From positions 1-60,957 of the forward strand of contig NZ_JAOAKP010000004.1 of assembly GCF_026419855.1 (NCBI RefSeq): a stretch of DNA of 60,957 nucleotides, given 5' to 3'. The notes beneath the pieces are model-generated. The model had not been told where the DNA came from and ran no database searches. It saw nothing but the letters and a program-made list of their open reading frames with translations. How positions within the stretch are numbered: position 1 is the first letter of the stretch; each line of letters starts with the position of its first letter. Positions 1-8,146 of the stretch are shown here, one piece after another. The stretch comes from Methanothrix sp. GTDB lineage: Archaea > Halobacteriota > Methanosarcinia > Methanotrichales > Methanotrichaceae. A program made the position numbers and the translations under genes.

Positions 1-91
1 CATACTGGTTGCTGGATGCACCCATTCATTCGCCAGGAGCACACAGCGGGAACAGTGCCTCCCAAAGCAAGTCATCAAATGGATAAGAGCG
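1..91 (+). repeat. R1 MITE-like repeat, left-truncated by window edge
   Basis: The right part of the R1 dispersed repeat, ending in GGATAAGAGCG at 91. It is nearly identical to the reverse complement of the full copy at 30421-30544, sharing the blocks GGTTGCTGGAT, CATTCATTCGCCAGGAGCACA and AAGCAAGTCATCAAATGG. The left end lies outside the window. The rest of the stretch up to the first gene at 324 is AT-rich and holds no other recognisable gene. Confidence 0.75.
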
Positions 92-323
92 TTGAAGATA
101 TACCTGTGAGCTTTTTAGAACCCATCAAGATCGTCGCATCGCTAATGATATCGGTCATGCGAAAATCTGACATCATCTCAGAGGTGCAGATATCCTTGGT
201 AGACCGTTCAGCAGATATATCTGCATCTGCCTTTGGACAAAAATCTTTTTATCATATCATCTCAGCTACGAGATCTCCCGTTGAGCTTGGAGGAGAATGT
301 TACCGGAACGGAGCAGCCCAATC

Positions 324-1682
324 ATGAATGAACTCAGAGGCATAGTCGGAGCCAGGGTCTCGAACTCGCCAGCCGAGCTCTGCTGCTACTCCTGCGATGC
401 ATCTCAGGTATACGGCCTGCCGGAGTACGTCATTCGACCTCTGACTACAGAGGAGGTCTCCAGGATACTCAGGCTCGCATACGAGCACGCGATACCTGTG
501 ACAGCCAGAGGCGCTGGCACCGGCCTCGCCGGGGGCGCTGTGCCTCTCAGAGGTGGCATGGTCCTCGACATGTCCGGCATGAACAGAATCCTGGAGATAG
601 ATGTGGAGAACCTGCAGGTCCATGTTGAGCCGGGTGTTGTTGTTGAGCATCTCAACAGAGCTCTCAAACCACATGGCTTCTTCTTCCCTCCGAACCCGGG
701 AAGCTCCAGCGTCTGCACAATAGGCGGGCTGATATCAAACAACGGCAGCGGCATGAGGTGCGTTAAGTACGGCACCACCAAGAGCTATGTTCTCGATCTT
801 GAGGTTGTGCTCGCTGACGGCACGGTTATCCGAACAGGCTCTAAAGTACTGAAATCATCTGCCGGATACGATCTGACGCGGCTAATGGTCGGGGCGGAGG
901 GCACGCTTGGGATCATAACAGCCGCGAGGCTCAGGATCGTGCCCCTACCGAAGAGACGGAGGCTGGTCATGGCATCCTTTGAGAGCTCTGAGCTCGCCGG
1001 CATGGCCGTTGTGAAGGCGTTCTCTGCAGGCATCGTGCCGTCCGCATGCGAGATAATGGACAGCACGACTGTTAAGGTGCTCAGAAGATGCGATCCGAAT
1101 ATAGTGCTTCCCGACGGTGATATCATCCTCTTCGAGGTCGATGGAACAGATCTCTCTACGTCAGAGGATGCAAGAAGAATATCAGAGGCCTGTGCAGGCC
1201 TGGCGCAGAGCATCAGAATTGCATCCGATGATAAGGAGATGTCGGAGATCTGGGCTGCCAGGGAGCTGGTCGGCGCTGCGATCTCCAGGCTCGATCCATC
1301 GAAGAGCCGCGTCTATGTCGGAGAGGATGTGGGGGTTCCGATGAAGGAGATTCCCAATCTGATGAGAAAGGTTCAGGAGATATCAGACAGAACCGGCATT
1401 CCGGCGATGAAGTACGGTCATATCGGCGATGGCAACCTGCACGTCGCATGGTTCATAGATGTGAGCAGCGAGGATGAGTGGACCAGGCTCAGGATAGCGG
1501 CGGACATGATCCACAGAGCTGCCATAGAGCTCGGCGGGACTGTGAGCTCGGAGCATGGCATCGGCGGGTCGAGAGCCGGATACATGGAGATGCAGTGGGG
1601 GCCTGCTTTGGAGATCATGCGCGCGATCAAGCGCGCGCTGGATCCGAAGGGGATACTGAACCCGGGCAAGCTGGGTCTGTGA
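324..1682 (+). CDS. FAD-linked oxidase, GlcD/D-lactate dehydrogenase type
   Basis: Flavoprotein of about 452 residues in the GlcD / D-2-hydroxyacid dehydrogenase family, probably oxidising a 2-hydroxy acid such as D-lactate or glycolate. The first half is an FAD-binding PCMH domain with the Gly-rich stretch GAGTGLAGGAVP near residue 60 and PGSSSVCTIGGLISNNGSG near 130. The second half is the FAD-oxidase C-terminal domain with GHIGDGNLH near 362 and SEHGIGG near 407. An in-frame ATG lies at 297, but its GGAGGA is only two bases away; ATG 324 has GGAG ten bases upstream and gives a normal N-terminus. The stop is three bases before the Fe-S partner gene, so the two are cotranscribed. The electron acceptor and exact substrate cannot be read from sequence. 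Confidence 0.88.
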   Translation: MNELRGIVGARVSNSPAELCCYSCDASQVYGLPEYVIRPLTTEEVSRILRLAYEHAIPVTARGAGTGLAGGAVPLRGGMVLDMSGMNRILEIDVENLQVHVEPGVVVEHLNRALKPHGFFFPPNPGSSSVCTIGGLISNNGSGMRCVKYGTTKSYVLDLEVVLADGTVIRTGSKVLKSSAGYDLTRLMVGAEGTLGIITAARLRIVPLPKRRRLVMASFESSELAGMAVVKAFSAGIVPSACEIMDSTTVKVLRRCDPNIVLPDGDIILFEVDGTDLSTSEDARRISEACAGLAQSIRIASDDKEMSEIWAARELVGAAISRLDPSKSRVYVGEDVGVPMKEIPNLMRKVQEISDRTGIPAMKYGHIGDGNLHVAWFIDVSSEDEWTRLRIAADMIHRAAIELGGTVSSEHGIGGSRAGYMEMQWGPALEIMRAIKRALDPKGILNPGKLGL

Positions 1683-1685
1683 GGG

Positions 1686-2744
1686 ATGTCGGTGATCGAT
1701 ATCGATCAGATCAGAAGGTGTGTGAGGTGTGGTGCGTGTCGAGCAGTTTGTCCCAGCTTCGAGGTTCTGGGGTGGGAGACCTTCAACACTCGCGGGAGGA
1801 TGATCCTCATCGGGAAAATCCTAGACGAGGTGGATGGCTCATGGGCACTGGATAGCCTGGGAACGTGCACAACATGCGCCCTCTGCTCCCAGATGTGTCC
1901 TGCGGGTGTCACTCCCTCGAAAGTCGTGGAGGATGCGAGGAGGATTCTCGCATCCAGGAAGATCACAGGATCCTGGCAGATCGAGCTTCGCGACAGGATC
2001 TCATCGACAGGGAACAGTCTTGGGGAGACCGGACGGAGGCATAACTGGCTCAGCATGCTCGGAGCAGATGCATCCCCAGCTGTAAAGGCAGATCAGGTTT
2101 ACTTCGCAGGATGCATGGCCTCCTACAGATATCCGGAGACTGCAGCAAGAACGTTCGGGATTCTGAGAAGATTCGGTGTATCGATTCTCCCCTCTGAGCG
2201 GTGCTGTGGATCGCCACTTCTGAGAACCGGCCTGGATGCGTCGGGATGCATGGAGGAGAACCTGCGTCAGATGAATGAGATGGATGTTGATGTTGTGATA
2301 ACAGGATGCGCCGGATGCTATACGACCCTTAAAAACGATTACGGTCTGAAGGTCATGAGCGTCGCGGAGTTCCTGGCTTCTCGCGTATCCGAGCTTGAGA
2401 TCGGGCCTATGGATTTCACTGTTACCTACCACGATCCGTGCCATCTCGGCCGGGTGAACGGGATCTTCGACCAGCCCAGGAGGGTCATAAGGGAGATCTG
2501 CGATCTCGAGGAGATGAGAAGGAGCAGAGAGCTCGCCAGATGCTGTGGCGGCGGAGGGGGCGTCAGGGCTGGATACAGGAAGGTCTCGCTCGAGATAGCA
2601 AGGAGACGGCTCGCTGATGCCCCACCGGAGGCGAAATATATAGTAACAGCTTGCCCGATGTGCGTCAGGAACCTGAACGAGGCCGGAGGCCACGGCAGGG
2701 TCATCGATCTTGTGGATCTCGTGGCTATGGCGTGCAGGAGATGA
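1686..2744 (+). CDS. Fe-S oxidoreductase with two CCG domains (GlcF/LldE/HdrD-like)
   Basis: 352-residue iron-sulfur subunit, the likely electron-transfer partner of the preceding flavoprotein. The N-terminus carries two [4Fe-4S] ferredoxin motifs: C12-C15-C18-C22P and C61-C64-C67-C71P. The remainder holds two cysteine-rich CCG domains, with SERCCGSP near residue 173 and ARCCGGGGG near 287, as in GlcF, GlpC and heterodisulfide reductase HdrD/HdrB. The gene starts three bases after the flavoprotein stop. The pair resembles bacterial glycolate oxidase GlcDF and archaeal D-lactate dehydrogenase complexes. Electrons might pass to methanophenazine or another membrane carrier, but no membrane segment is visible, so this is only an inference. 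Confidence 0.88.
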   Translation: MSVIDIDQIRRCVRCGACRAVCPSFEVLGWETFNTRGRMILIGKILDEVDGSWALDSLGTCTTCALCSQMCPAGVTPSKVVEDARRILASRKITGSWQIELRDRISSTGNSLGETGRRHNWLSMLGADASPAVKADQVYFAGCMASYRYPETAARTFGILRRFGVSILPSERCCGSPLLRTGLDASGCMEENLRQMNEMDVDVVITGCAGCYTTLKNDYGLKVMSVAEFLASRVSELEIGPMDFTVTYHDPCHLGRVNGIFDQPRRVIREICDLEEMRRSRELARCCGGGGGVRAGYRKVSLEIARRRLADAPPEAKYIVTACPMCVRNLNEAGGHGRVIDLVDLVAMACRR

Positions 2745-2796
2745 GCTGGAGAGCAGGGGCTCGGAAATATTTTGGACAACACCGGCGCCCCGATCT

Positions 2797-2911
2797 CATC
2801 ATCTCTGAGATGCTTTTTCTTATAAGGCACTGATTGTGCTATAGGTTATGGCGGATGAATGCTTCCGGCAGTCAGCGTGCATGCCCTTCAGGTTGCCAAC
2901 ACATAAGAGCG
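2797..2911 (-). repeat. Degenerate R1 repeat copy, minus orientation
   Basis: Read on the minus strand from 2911, the sequence begins CGCTCTTATGTGTTGGCAAC and later has GGAAGCATTCATCCGCC and CAGTGCC, in the same order as in the other R1 copies. The distal end is diverged and its boundary is approximate. Confidence 0.5.
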
Positions 2912-3015
2912 CAAGGAAACAGCTCGTTTGGCCGATCTGCTCAGGGTTCTCCACGGATCAACACAAATTACATCATCAGACCGAATTCTTTTAATATGGA
3001 TTACGTTAATCAACG

Positions 3016-3732
3016 ATGGGGGAATCGGTTATGGATTTGAAGTATGTCGCGATAATGATGCTGATTTCTGTATCTGCTGTATCACTCGCATCTGCAGCTG
3101 ACGTTCCCACGATAACAGTTGTTGGGGAGGGCAGTGTGACAGTGCCTGCGGATATTGTGTACATCTCCGTATCGGCATCAAGCGATAATGAGAACGTGAC
3201 AGAGGCGTACGCGGAGAGCTCTGAGAAGCTGAACATCAGCCTCAATGCTATAAGGGATGCATGCACAAAGAACTGTGAGATACTTCAGGGATACTCAACA
3301 GGTATTCAGAGCACAAAGGTATGCAGCAGAGGCGCATCGAATGAGAGCATATGCGTGAACCAGACCACTGTGACGGTATCTGCTTCGATACGTCTTTCGA
3401 ACCCCACGCAGAGCACCATCGAGAGCATCAAGAAAACTGCAGAGAGCACAGGGGCGTACGCTGCTGTGACGGGCTATGCGCTGAGTGATGCCACAAATGC
3501 AAAGAACGAGGCGCGGAAGAAGGCTGTTGAGAACGCCAGGGCGACAGCAGAGGCGATGGTCAGCGCAGCGGGCGGGAGGCTTGGAAAGATCGTGGACATC
3601 ACAGAGAGCCCGCTATACCTGTGGGACATACCTTTCGGCATCTTCGGACCATCAGTAGAGCCGAGCACTACAGAGCCTGGCATGGTCGAAGTGAAGACGA
3701 CAGTCATGGTCACCTACGAGATCGTGAGCTGA
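3016..3732 (+). CDS. Secreted SIMPL-domain (DUF541) protein
   Basis: 238-residue protein with an N-terminal signal peptide (hydrophobic run after MDLKY, cleavage likely after SLASA) followed by one SIMPL/DUF541 domain. The family hallmark is visible: a start like ITVVGEGSVTVPADIVYISV and a C-terminal half with ARKKAVENARATAEAMVSAAGGRLGKIV. SIMPL proteins are periplasmic or extracytoplasmic and form oligomers; their role is poorly defined (oxidative stress is suggested in bacteria). A TATA box (TTTTAATATGG, about 2990-3000) lies about 25 bp before ATG 3016, which allows a leaderless message. ATG 3031, preceded by GGGGG, is the alternative start and gives a more typical signal peptide. The gene stands alone. 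Confidence 0.85.
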   Translation: MGESVMDLKYVAIMMLISVSAVSLASAADVPTITVVGEGSVTVPADIVYISVSASSDNENVTEAYAESSEKLNISLNAIRDACTKNCEILQGYSTGIQSTKVCSRGASNESICVNQTTVTVSASIRLSNPTQSTIESIKKTAESTGAYAAVTGYALSDATNAKNEARKKAVENARATAEAMVSAAGGRLGKIVDITESPLYLWDIPFGIFGPSVEPSTTEPGMVEVKTTVMVTYEIVS

Positions 3733-3806
3733 TCTGAGATTCCACTGCACATTGGGTTATCGTGACACTGGCTCCAAGGGGGCGAGACGGCAGATCTGGA
3801 AGTCGT

Positions 3807-3822
3807 GGAACATGCTCAATAC
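3807..3822 (+). repeat. Solo copy of a 16-bp MITE terminal repeat
   Basis: GGAACATGCTCAATAC occurs here and again as perfect inverted ends of the small element at 23858-23984. No second, inverted copy is seen nearby, so this is a solitary end or remnant. It lies in the spacer between the convergent SIMPL and mtrH-like genes. Confidence 0.55.
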
Positions 3823-3905
3823 TAGCACAAGAAGCTCGCTCCCATATCTGTTTCTTGACCAGCTGGCGGACTATTGAGATATGAGTGCGTTTATGAGCGC
3901 TCTTC

Positions 3906-4814
3906 TCATACCATTCTGTTCCTCGGGTGTGACCACACCGGCCACACCTCCATCTCCTCCAGCGCCTCTGAAATCATTATATCTGTCATGGCCACAACAG
4001 GAAAAACAGTTTCTGCGTTCTCGATCGGGCCGTAGAGGACAAGGCTGGCACAGAACGATGCTGCAAGGGCTGCTGTGGATGCATCGCATGAGTTCCTCAC
4101 GCTTCTATCCTTCGATCTCAGCCACTCCCACGAGCTTGCAGCATTGTGCATCCCGGAGCAGACTGGCAGGCCGAGCTTCGCCTTTGCGACGATGGCGAAC
4201 CTGAGCGCGGCTCCGGCGCCGCTCCCAAGAGGCGCTACGCCGGGATCCAGCAGCATGTTGTTTATACCCGCATCTCTGGCAACTGCCAGGAGACCACCCT
4301 CACGGCTCAGCAGCTCCATCCTGGATTCAACGCTCGATGCATTCGGGCTGAAGGCGAGCAGTATCGCTGAGTCGATATCCGATTCCATCAGCAAACGCAT
4401 CTCCATCTCATTGGATGCCAGACCTATGCTATTGTAGATCGTGCGATCAGCGTATCCTACCTCTGTCACATGTATTGCCATCTCCGCCCTAGTCCCCGGA
4501 TCGAACGAGTCTATTATCAGGGGTCCATTCCAGATGGGATCGATGAAATCCAGATACTTTTCAAAAGCGCGCCGGGTGCTCGCGAATATGTGCAGCACCC
4601 CCGGATTTCCGGTCTCCTCTGAGATCTCAGCCTGCTTGTTTATGAGCTCCTCAGCCCGCTTCCCATCGAATATGCCCATCTCCTCATTGGAGACTATGTT
4701 ATGACCATGGTAGAACACGGTCCCGGCCAGAGCTGTGGGAAGCTCCCCTGGCTGACCTCCGATGCGAAGGCCTGCGATGTTGATAACCGATTGATCTCTG
4801 GCAAATCTGAACAA
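3906..4814 (-). CDS. mtrH: MtrH-family methyltransferase (tetrahydromethanopterin:corrinoid)
   Basis: 302-residue homologue of MtrH, the subunit of the N5-methyl-tetrahydromethanopterin:coenzyme M methyltransferase that moves the methyl group from methyl-tetrahydro(sarcina)pterin to the corrinoid on MtrA. The start MFRFARDQSVINIAGLRIGG and the segments AGTVFYHGHNIV, LINKQAEISEETGNPG and LLDPGVAPLG match the family's TIM-barrel fold; the length is normal. It follows an mtrA-like gene by 44 bp on the same strand. No mtrB, C, D, E, F or G is nearby, so the pair is not the energy-conserving Mtr operon. It resembles the mtxA-mtxH type paralogues described in Methanosarcina, probably soluble methyltransferases acting with another methyl donor or acceptor. 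Confidence 0.88.
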   Translation of the reverse strand: MFRFARDQSVINIAGLRIGGQPGELPTALAGTVFYHGHNIVSNEEMGIFDGKRAEELINKQAEISEETGNPGVLHIFASTRRAFEKYLDFIDPIWNGPLIIDSFDPGTRAEMAIHVTEVGYADRTIYNSIGLASNEMEMRLLMESDIDSAILLAFSPNASSVESRMELLSREGGLLAVARDAGINNMLLDPGVAPLGSGAGAALRFAIVAKAKLGLPVCSGMHNAASSWEWLRSKDRSVRNSCDASTAALAASFCASLVLYGPIENAETVFPVVAMTDIMISEALEEMEVWPVWSHPRNRMV

Positions 4815-4858
4815 GCTCCATCACCCGCTAATGCATCTATCGAACGTGAATGCTGTTT

Positions 4859-5440
4859 CTACGTTGGTAGAAACACTGCCCATGCATCTACATCCAGATA
4901 CACATCCAGTCCGAGGCTGACGTCGATATCTCCCCGCTGGACTCTTGACCTATGCGTTTTTTTGATGACCTCAAACGGCGGCTCGGGAAATGGCTCTGCT
5001 ATCCCACTGTAGTGCTCAACAACCCTCTCAATCTCAGCGACATCCTCAACCCCTATCATATCCACCACAGCGATCTGCCGGCGGAATCGATCGACGGCCT
5101 CGCGCTGGAGGTTCTGGATGAACGGTATCGCGCCCGCAGCGCCTATGATTTTACCGCTGCTGTCAATGCCGTTCCTGTGCAGGGATACTATCGCATTGCC
5201 AGGCAGGTGACCCCGCGACTCAGCACCGCAGACGATCAGGTACCTTATATTCGGGTTGGAGATCAGGTTAGCAACGATCTTCTCCACCCCGAGATTCTCG
5301 GTCTTGCATGTTCCAACTATGGCTGCTCCTCTGATATCCAGGCTGCTTGCAAGCGTGACCACCGCGACGCCCCGTCTCCTGTCAACAACCCTGTAATCAC
5401 CGCGAACTGGCGGCCAGCCATCATGCCAATCGTCGTCCAT
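4859..5440 (-). CDS. mtrA: MtrA-like corrinoid protein without membrane anchor
   Basis: 193-residue homologue of MtrA, the corrinoid-carrying subunit of the Mtr methyltransferase. Conserved MtrA segments are present: PVRGDY, KTENLGVEKIVANLISNPNI, VCGAESRGHLPGN, IIGAAGAIPFI and RFRRQIAVVDMI. His78 in CGAESRGH corresponds to the histidine that ligates cobalt in MtrA. Genuine membrane MtrA ends in a hydrophobic helix; here the C-terminus (DIDVSLGLDVYLDVDAW) is charged and has no membrane segment, so the protein should be soluble. It heads a two-gene unit with the mtrH-like gene. A TATA-like TGATAAAGG on the minus strand near 5533-5545 may drive it. The methyl source and acceptor are unknown. Confidence 0.85.
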   Translation of the reverse strand: MDDDWHDGWPPVRGDYRVVDRRRGVAVVTLASSLDIRGAAIVGTCKTENLGVEKIVANLISNPNIRYLIVCGAESRGHLPGNAIVSLHRNGIDSSGKIIGAAGAIPFIQNLQREAVDRFRRQIAVVDMIGVEDVAEIERVVEHYSGIAEPFPEPPFEVIKKTHRSRVQRGDIDVSLGLDVYLDVDAWAVFLPT

Positions 5441-5654
5441 GTCTCACGCCCTCAGCATCATGCGGAATGCGGCCGGAGATCTCTCTGTGTGCCCGGGTGC
5501 TGTTCTCCGGACATTCGCTTTTCACAACCTACCTTTATCAAAGCATTGAGGGGCAGCTCGCCCCAATTTGAGGATCAAAGCCCTGCTGTCCGGTATGGAT
5601 GTTTTAAATATAATACGATATAACATCTACGTCGGACCTTAGGGATACCACAGT

Positions 5655-5662
5655 CTATATAT
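5655..5662 (+). promoter_or_regulatory. TATA box for the structured RNA / albA leader
   Basis: CTATATAT lies 22-29 bp before the GGCG at 5684 that forms the 5' side of the outer stem of the structured region downstream. A second AT-rich box (TTTTAAATAT, 5602-5611) lies further upstream and could give a longer transcript. Spacing fits archaeal TATA-to-start distances; no start site was measured. Confidence 0.5.
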
Positions 5663-5683
5663 CTCATGAGATCCATCCTGAAT

Positions 5684-5806
5684 GGCGGTGTCCTATCATA
5701 CCGGCCGTGGAGGCCCTGTCTGGGGCGACCAGCGAGGACCGGGCTCCCGGCCAAGTGATAGTGCCTATTCGCCGGATCAGCGGATTGGTCAGGCATCAGA
5801 TGCTTG
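5684..5806 (+). ncRNA. Putative structured small RNA or long albA leader
   Basis: GC-rich, non-coding and foldable, unlike most spacers here. Outer stem: GGCG (5684-5687) with CGCC (5770-5773), then CTATCA (5693-5698) with TGATAG (5756-5761). Inner stem: GGCCG (5703-5707) with CGGCC (5748-5752), extended by GGAG-g-CCC with GGGCTCC, capped by CTGG-GGCGA-CCAG. A second hairpin pairs CAGGCAT (5790-5796) with ATGCTTG (5800-5806). It sits 50 bp before albA, so it may be an independent RNA or a regulatory 5' leader. It does not show the conserved SRP or RNase P RNA cores. The family is not recognised. Confidence 0.45.
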
Positions 5807-5857
5807 GCTATGATACCATCAAACACTGTGAAGTTAGTTCCAAGGTGGTGACCAACC

Positions 5858-6127
5858 ATGGCAGAAGATGATGTGGTGTTCGTCGGCAATAAACCAGTGA
5901 TGAACTATGTACTGGCTGTAGTGACCCAGTTCAACAGCGGTGCGAAGGAAGTCAGGATAATGGCAAGAGGGCGTGCGATCTCCAGAGCTGTCGATGTCGC
6001 TGAGGTCTCACGCAGCAGGTTCCTGGGCGATGTTGTGGTAAAGGACATAAAGATATCGACCGAGACGTTGAACACGGACAGAGGGGAGACCAACGTCTCT
6101 GCGATAGAGATCGTACTTGGAAAGTGA
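5858..6127 (+). CDS. albA: DNA/RNA-binding protein Alba
   Basis: 89-residue Alba, a small dimeric chromatin and RNA-binding protein of archaea. Family signatures: [20 protein letters not shown] at the N-terminus, [21 protein letters not shown] in the middle and a C-terminal [11 protein letters not shown] strand. The lysine usually acetylated in Sulfolobus Alba (in the GKKP loop) is replaced in the GNKP loop by the Asn-Lys pair. The gene is preceded by GGTGGTGACC and a long structured leader. It overlaps the start of purN by 11 bp, so purN is probably translated by coupling. Confidence 0.95.
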   Translation: MAEDDVVFVGNKPVMNYVLAVVTQFNSGAKEVRIMARGRAISRAVDVAEVSRSRFLGDVVVKDIKISTETLNTDRGETNVSAIEIVLGK

Positions 6128-6782
6128 TACCTTTACCGGCTCGACGCCCCTTTCGCGCATTGGTGTTATCTCCTCAGGGCGCGGGGAGAATCTCAGGTAC
6201 ATAATAAAGGCCACCAGATCAGGTTACCTGAGGGCAGAGGTGGTGGTCGTCCTGACCAACCAGCCGGATGCTGGAGCTCTCAGAATCGCCGAGGAGTTCG
6301 GTGTTCCGGCTGAGTTCATCGACCCGACAGGCCTGTCCAGAGAGGATTACGACAGGCTGCTCATCAAAAGGCTTGATGATGCAAGGGTCGATCTGGTGGT
6401 CCTGACAGGCTACATGCGCATCCTCTCGCCTGAGTTCGTGCGGCACTACAGGAACAGGATTCTGAACATACATCCTGCTCTCCTGCCCTCTTTCAGGGGA
6501 GTGGATGCCTTCCAGCAGGCTCTGGATTATGGCGTGAGATGGACCGGAACGACGATACACATCGTCGACGAGGAGGTCGATCACGGTCCCATTGTGTATC
6601 AGGTGCCTGTTCCGGTGAAGCCGGATGACACTCATGAGAGCCTCAAGGCGAGGATCCAGAGGGCTGAGTACAGGGCGTATCCAAAGGCAATCAAGATGTT
6701 TCTCGAGGGGAAGCCGAGGATAGTGGGACGGAGGGTGGTGTTTGAGAGGCAGGTATCCGATTGCAAGAGCGTTAGATCTTAG
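6117..6782 (+). CDS. purN: Phosphoribosylglycinamide formyltransferase PurN
   Basis: 221-residue GAR transformylase (purine biosynthesis step 3), using a 10-formyl-folate-type donor. Seen motifs: [13 protein letters not shown] near residue 18 (phosphate loop), the catalytic [12 protein letters not shown] with Asn and His near 119-121, and [13 protein letters not shown] carrying the catalytic Asp. The reading frame begins at TTG 6117, inside the end of albA; no ATG or GTG gives a complete N-terminal beta strand, so TTG is the best start. Many archaea use formate-dependent PurT or PurP instead of PurN, so presence here tells of a folate- or pterin-linked route. It lies in an operon albA-purN-HIT. 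Confidence 0.9.
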   Translation: MESDTFTGSTPLSRIGVISSGRGENLRYIIKATRSGYLRAEVVVVLTNQPDAGALRIAEEFGVPAEFIDPTGLSREDYDRLLIKRLDDARVDLVVLTGYMRILSPEFVRHYRNRILNIHPALLPSFRGVDAFQQALDYGVRWTGTTIHIVDEEVDHGPIVYQVPVPVKPDDTHESLKARIQRAEYRAYPKAIKMFLEGKPRIVGRRVVFERQVSDCKSVRS

Positions 6783-6839
6783 GGGGTGCAGGATGCAGCG
6801 ACCTGGAAGCAGAGGATCCAGGTGAGAGGGAGGCGACAT

Positions 6840-7328
6840 ATGAACGTCCTGTGGGCGCCGTGGCGCATTGATTATATACTGAGCGAGAAGGGGGAGGGCT
6901 GTATCTTTTGTGAGAAGCCCAGAGAGAACAGGGACCCCGAGAACCTGATACTATACCGTGGAAAAAACCACTTTGTGATAATGAACGCTTTTCCCTACAA
7001 CAACGGCCACATGATGGTTGTTCCTTACCGGCATACATCGACTCTATCAGGATGGAGCGGTGGTGAGCTTCAGGAGTTCCTGGAGCTCGCTGATCTGTGT
7101 GTATCCCTGCTTCAGAGAACCATGCGGCCTGACGGCTTCAATCTGGGAATCAATATGGGAGAGGTTGCAGGTGCAGGCATCGCGGAGCACATCCACCTTC
7201 ACATCGTTCCGAGATGGAAGGGGGATACGAACTTCATGCCTGTTCTGGCCGAGACACGGGTGATACCTGAGCACATCAGGGCGACATATGAGAAGCTTCT
7301 GCAAAACCTGAAACTCATGATGCCGTAG
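6840..7328 (+). CDS. HIT-family nucleotide hydrolase/transferase
   Basis: About 162 residues, HIT superfamily (Ap4A hydrolase / FHIT branch). N-terminal MNVLWAPWRIDYI and GCIFC are typical of archaeal and actinobacterial HIT proteins. The histidine triad is HIHLHIVPRW near residue 120, preceded by NLGINMGEVAGAGIAEH. Earlier landmarks include NAFPYNNGHMMVVPYRH. ATG 6840 is chosen because GGGAGG lies six bases upstream and the homologous N-terminus starts there; an in-frame GTG at 6786 would add a non-conserved tail. Likely hydrolyses dinucleoside polyphosphates or nucleotidyl adducts; the substrate is not determined by sequence. Confidence 0.9.
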   Translation: MNVLWAPWRIDYILSEKGEGCIFCEKPRENRDPENLILYRGKNHFVIMNAFPYNNGHMMVVPYRHTSTLSGWSGGELQEFLELADLCVSLLQRTMRPDGFNLGINMGEVAGAGIAEHIHLHIVPRWKGDTNFMPVLAETRVIPEHIRATYEKLLQNLKLMMP

Positions 7329-7568
7329 AAGTGAAATCAGAGAAGAAGCAGCTCTTGCTATTGGGTCTCTGTCGCACGATTTTAAGAGGCAACTTAGAAA
7401 GAACGATTTTCTTCGGAGCATGATGCAGGTCTCGATAAGACCGCTACTTTAAGAACTCCAGGTAGATCCCATTTCAACCGGCGCTTAAGCTGGTGGTTTA
7501 TGAAGCCATCCATTCCAGGCGCACAGCTGGATTCATAAATTATGAGCAGCGCCCGTCGGGCGCGTACC

Positions 7569-8063
7569 TCACATCCCCACCCCTAACTTTGCGATTATGC
7601 TCTGGGTGATTATCTGCCCCTGAGACTCCTGCGCTGAGGCGCTCCCTGATTCTGCTGTCTGGAAGCTGGAGGGAAGCGAGAGTGGCATGTAAGCTGAGCT
7701 TCTATCGAGGCCGAACTTGTACACAGTCTCCCTCTCGAGCATCATGCTTGTCCAGACCGTCGGGCTGACGTTCTTCGCAGTGAATGTGCCCATTGCGAAT
7801 GTCGACTCTCCGAGCCTAACAGGGCTCTCGAACTTTAGCGGGAATGTGTTAAACCATATGCTCATAGTCTTGCTGGTCTCTGTGCTGCCTGTACCCTTCT
7901 CGATATAGGTGTTCCAGTAATTCTGAACATCCTGCTGGAAGCTGCCTGTGTCCGGGCCGTTGAGGTAAATCAGCTGGTTTCTGCTGTACTGAGGCTCGGA
8001 CATGGCATCCGCAGCTGCCCCCCCAATCAGGCACAGCAGTAATAATAATGCCATACATCTCAT
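7569..8063 (-). CDS. Secreted protein of unknown function
   Basis: About 164 residues. An N-terminal signal peptide (MRCMALLLLLCLIGGAAADA) is clear, so the mature protein is outside the cytoplasm. The mature part contains YSRNQLIYLNGPD, an Asn/Thr/Ser-rich middle and a Gln/Ser-rich C-terminal stretch; no catalytic motif or metal-binding pattern is recognised. Start chosen at ATG 8063, with GGGGG nine bases upstream; an ATG at 8081 and one at 8054 are alternatives. It is divergent from tgtA, sharing a spacer of about 80 bp. A GC-rich hairpin (GCGCCCGTCGGGCGC, about 7545-7560) just after the stop may act in termination. Confidence 0.7.
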   Translation of the reverse strand: MRCMALLLLLCLIGGAAADAMSEPQYSRNQLIYLNGPDTGSFQQDVQNYWNTYIEKGTGSTETSKTMSIWFNTFPLKFESPVRLGESTFAMGTFTAKNVSPTVWTSMMLERETVYKFGLDRSSAYMPLSLPSSFQTAESGSASAQESQGQIITQSIIAKLGVGM

Positions 8064-8146
8064 ATTTTGATGTACCCCCATAATATCTGGCTTTGTATCG
8101 CCATCGGTCCCAACCTATTTATGTCTATCCGTGGAGCCGATTGCAC

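Noticed and set aside
3906-5440. mtrA-mtrH considered as part of the energy-conserving mtrEDCBAFGH operon
   Set aside because: No other mtr subunit is adjacent, the MtrA lacks its membrane anchor, and both flanks are unrelated genes.
5684-5857. Structured region considered as SRP RNA or RNase P RNA
   Set aside because: The conserved SRP domain IV core and the RNase P P4 core sequences are absent and the region is too short.
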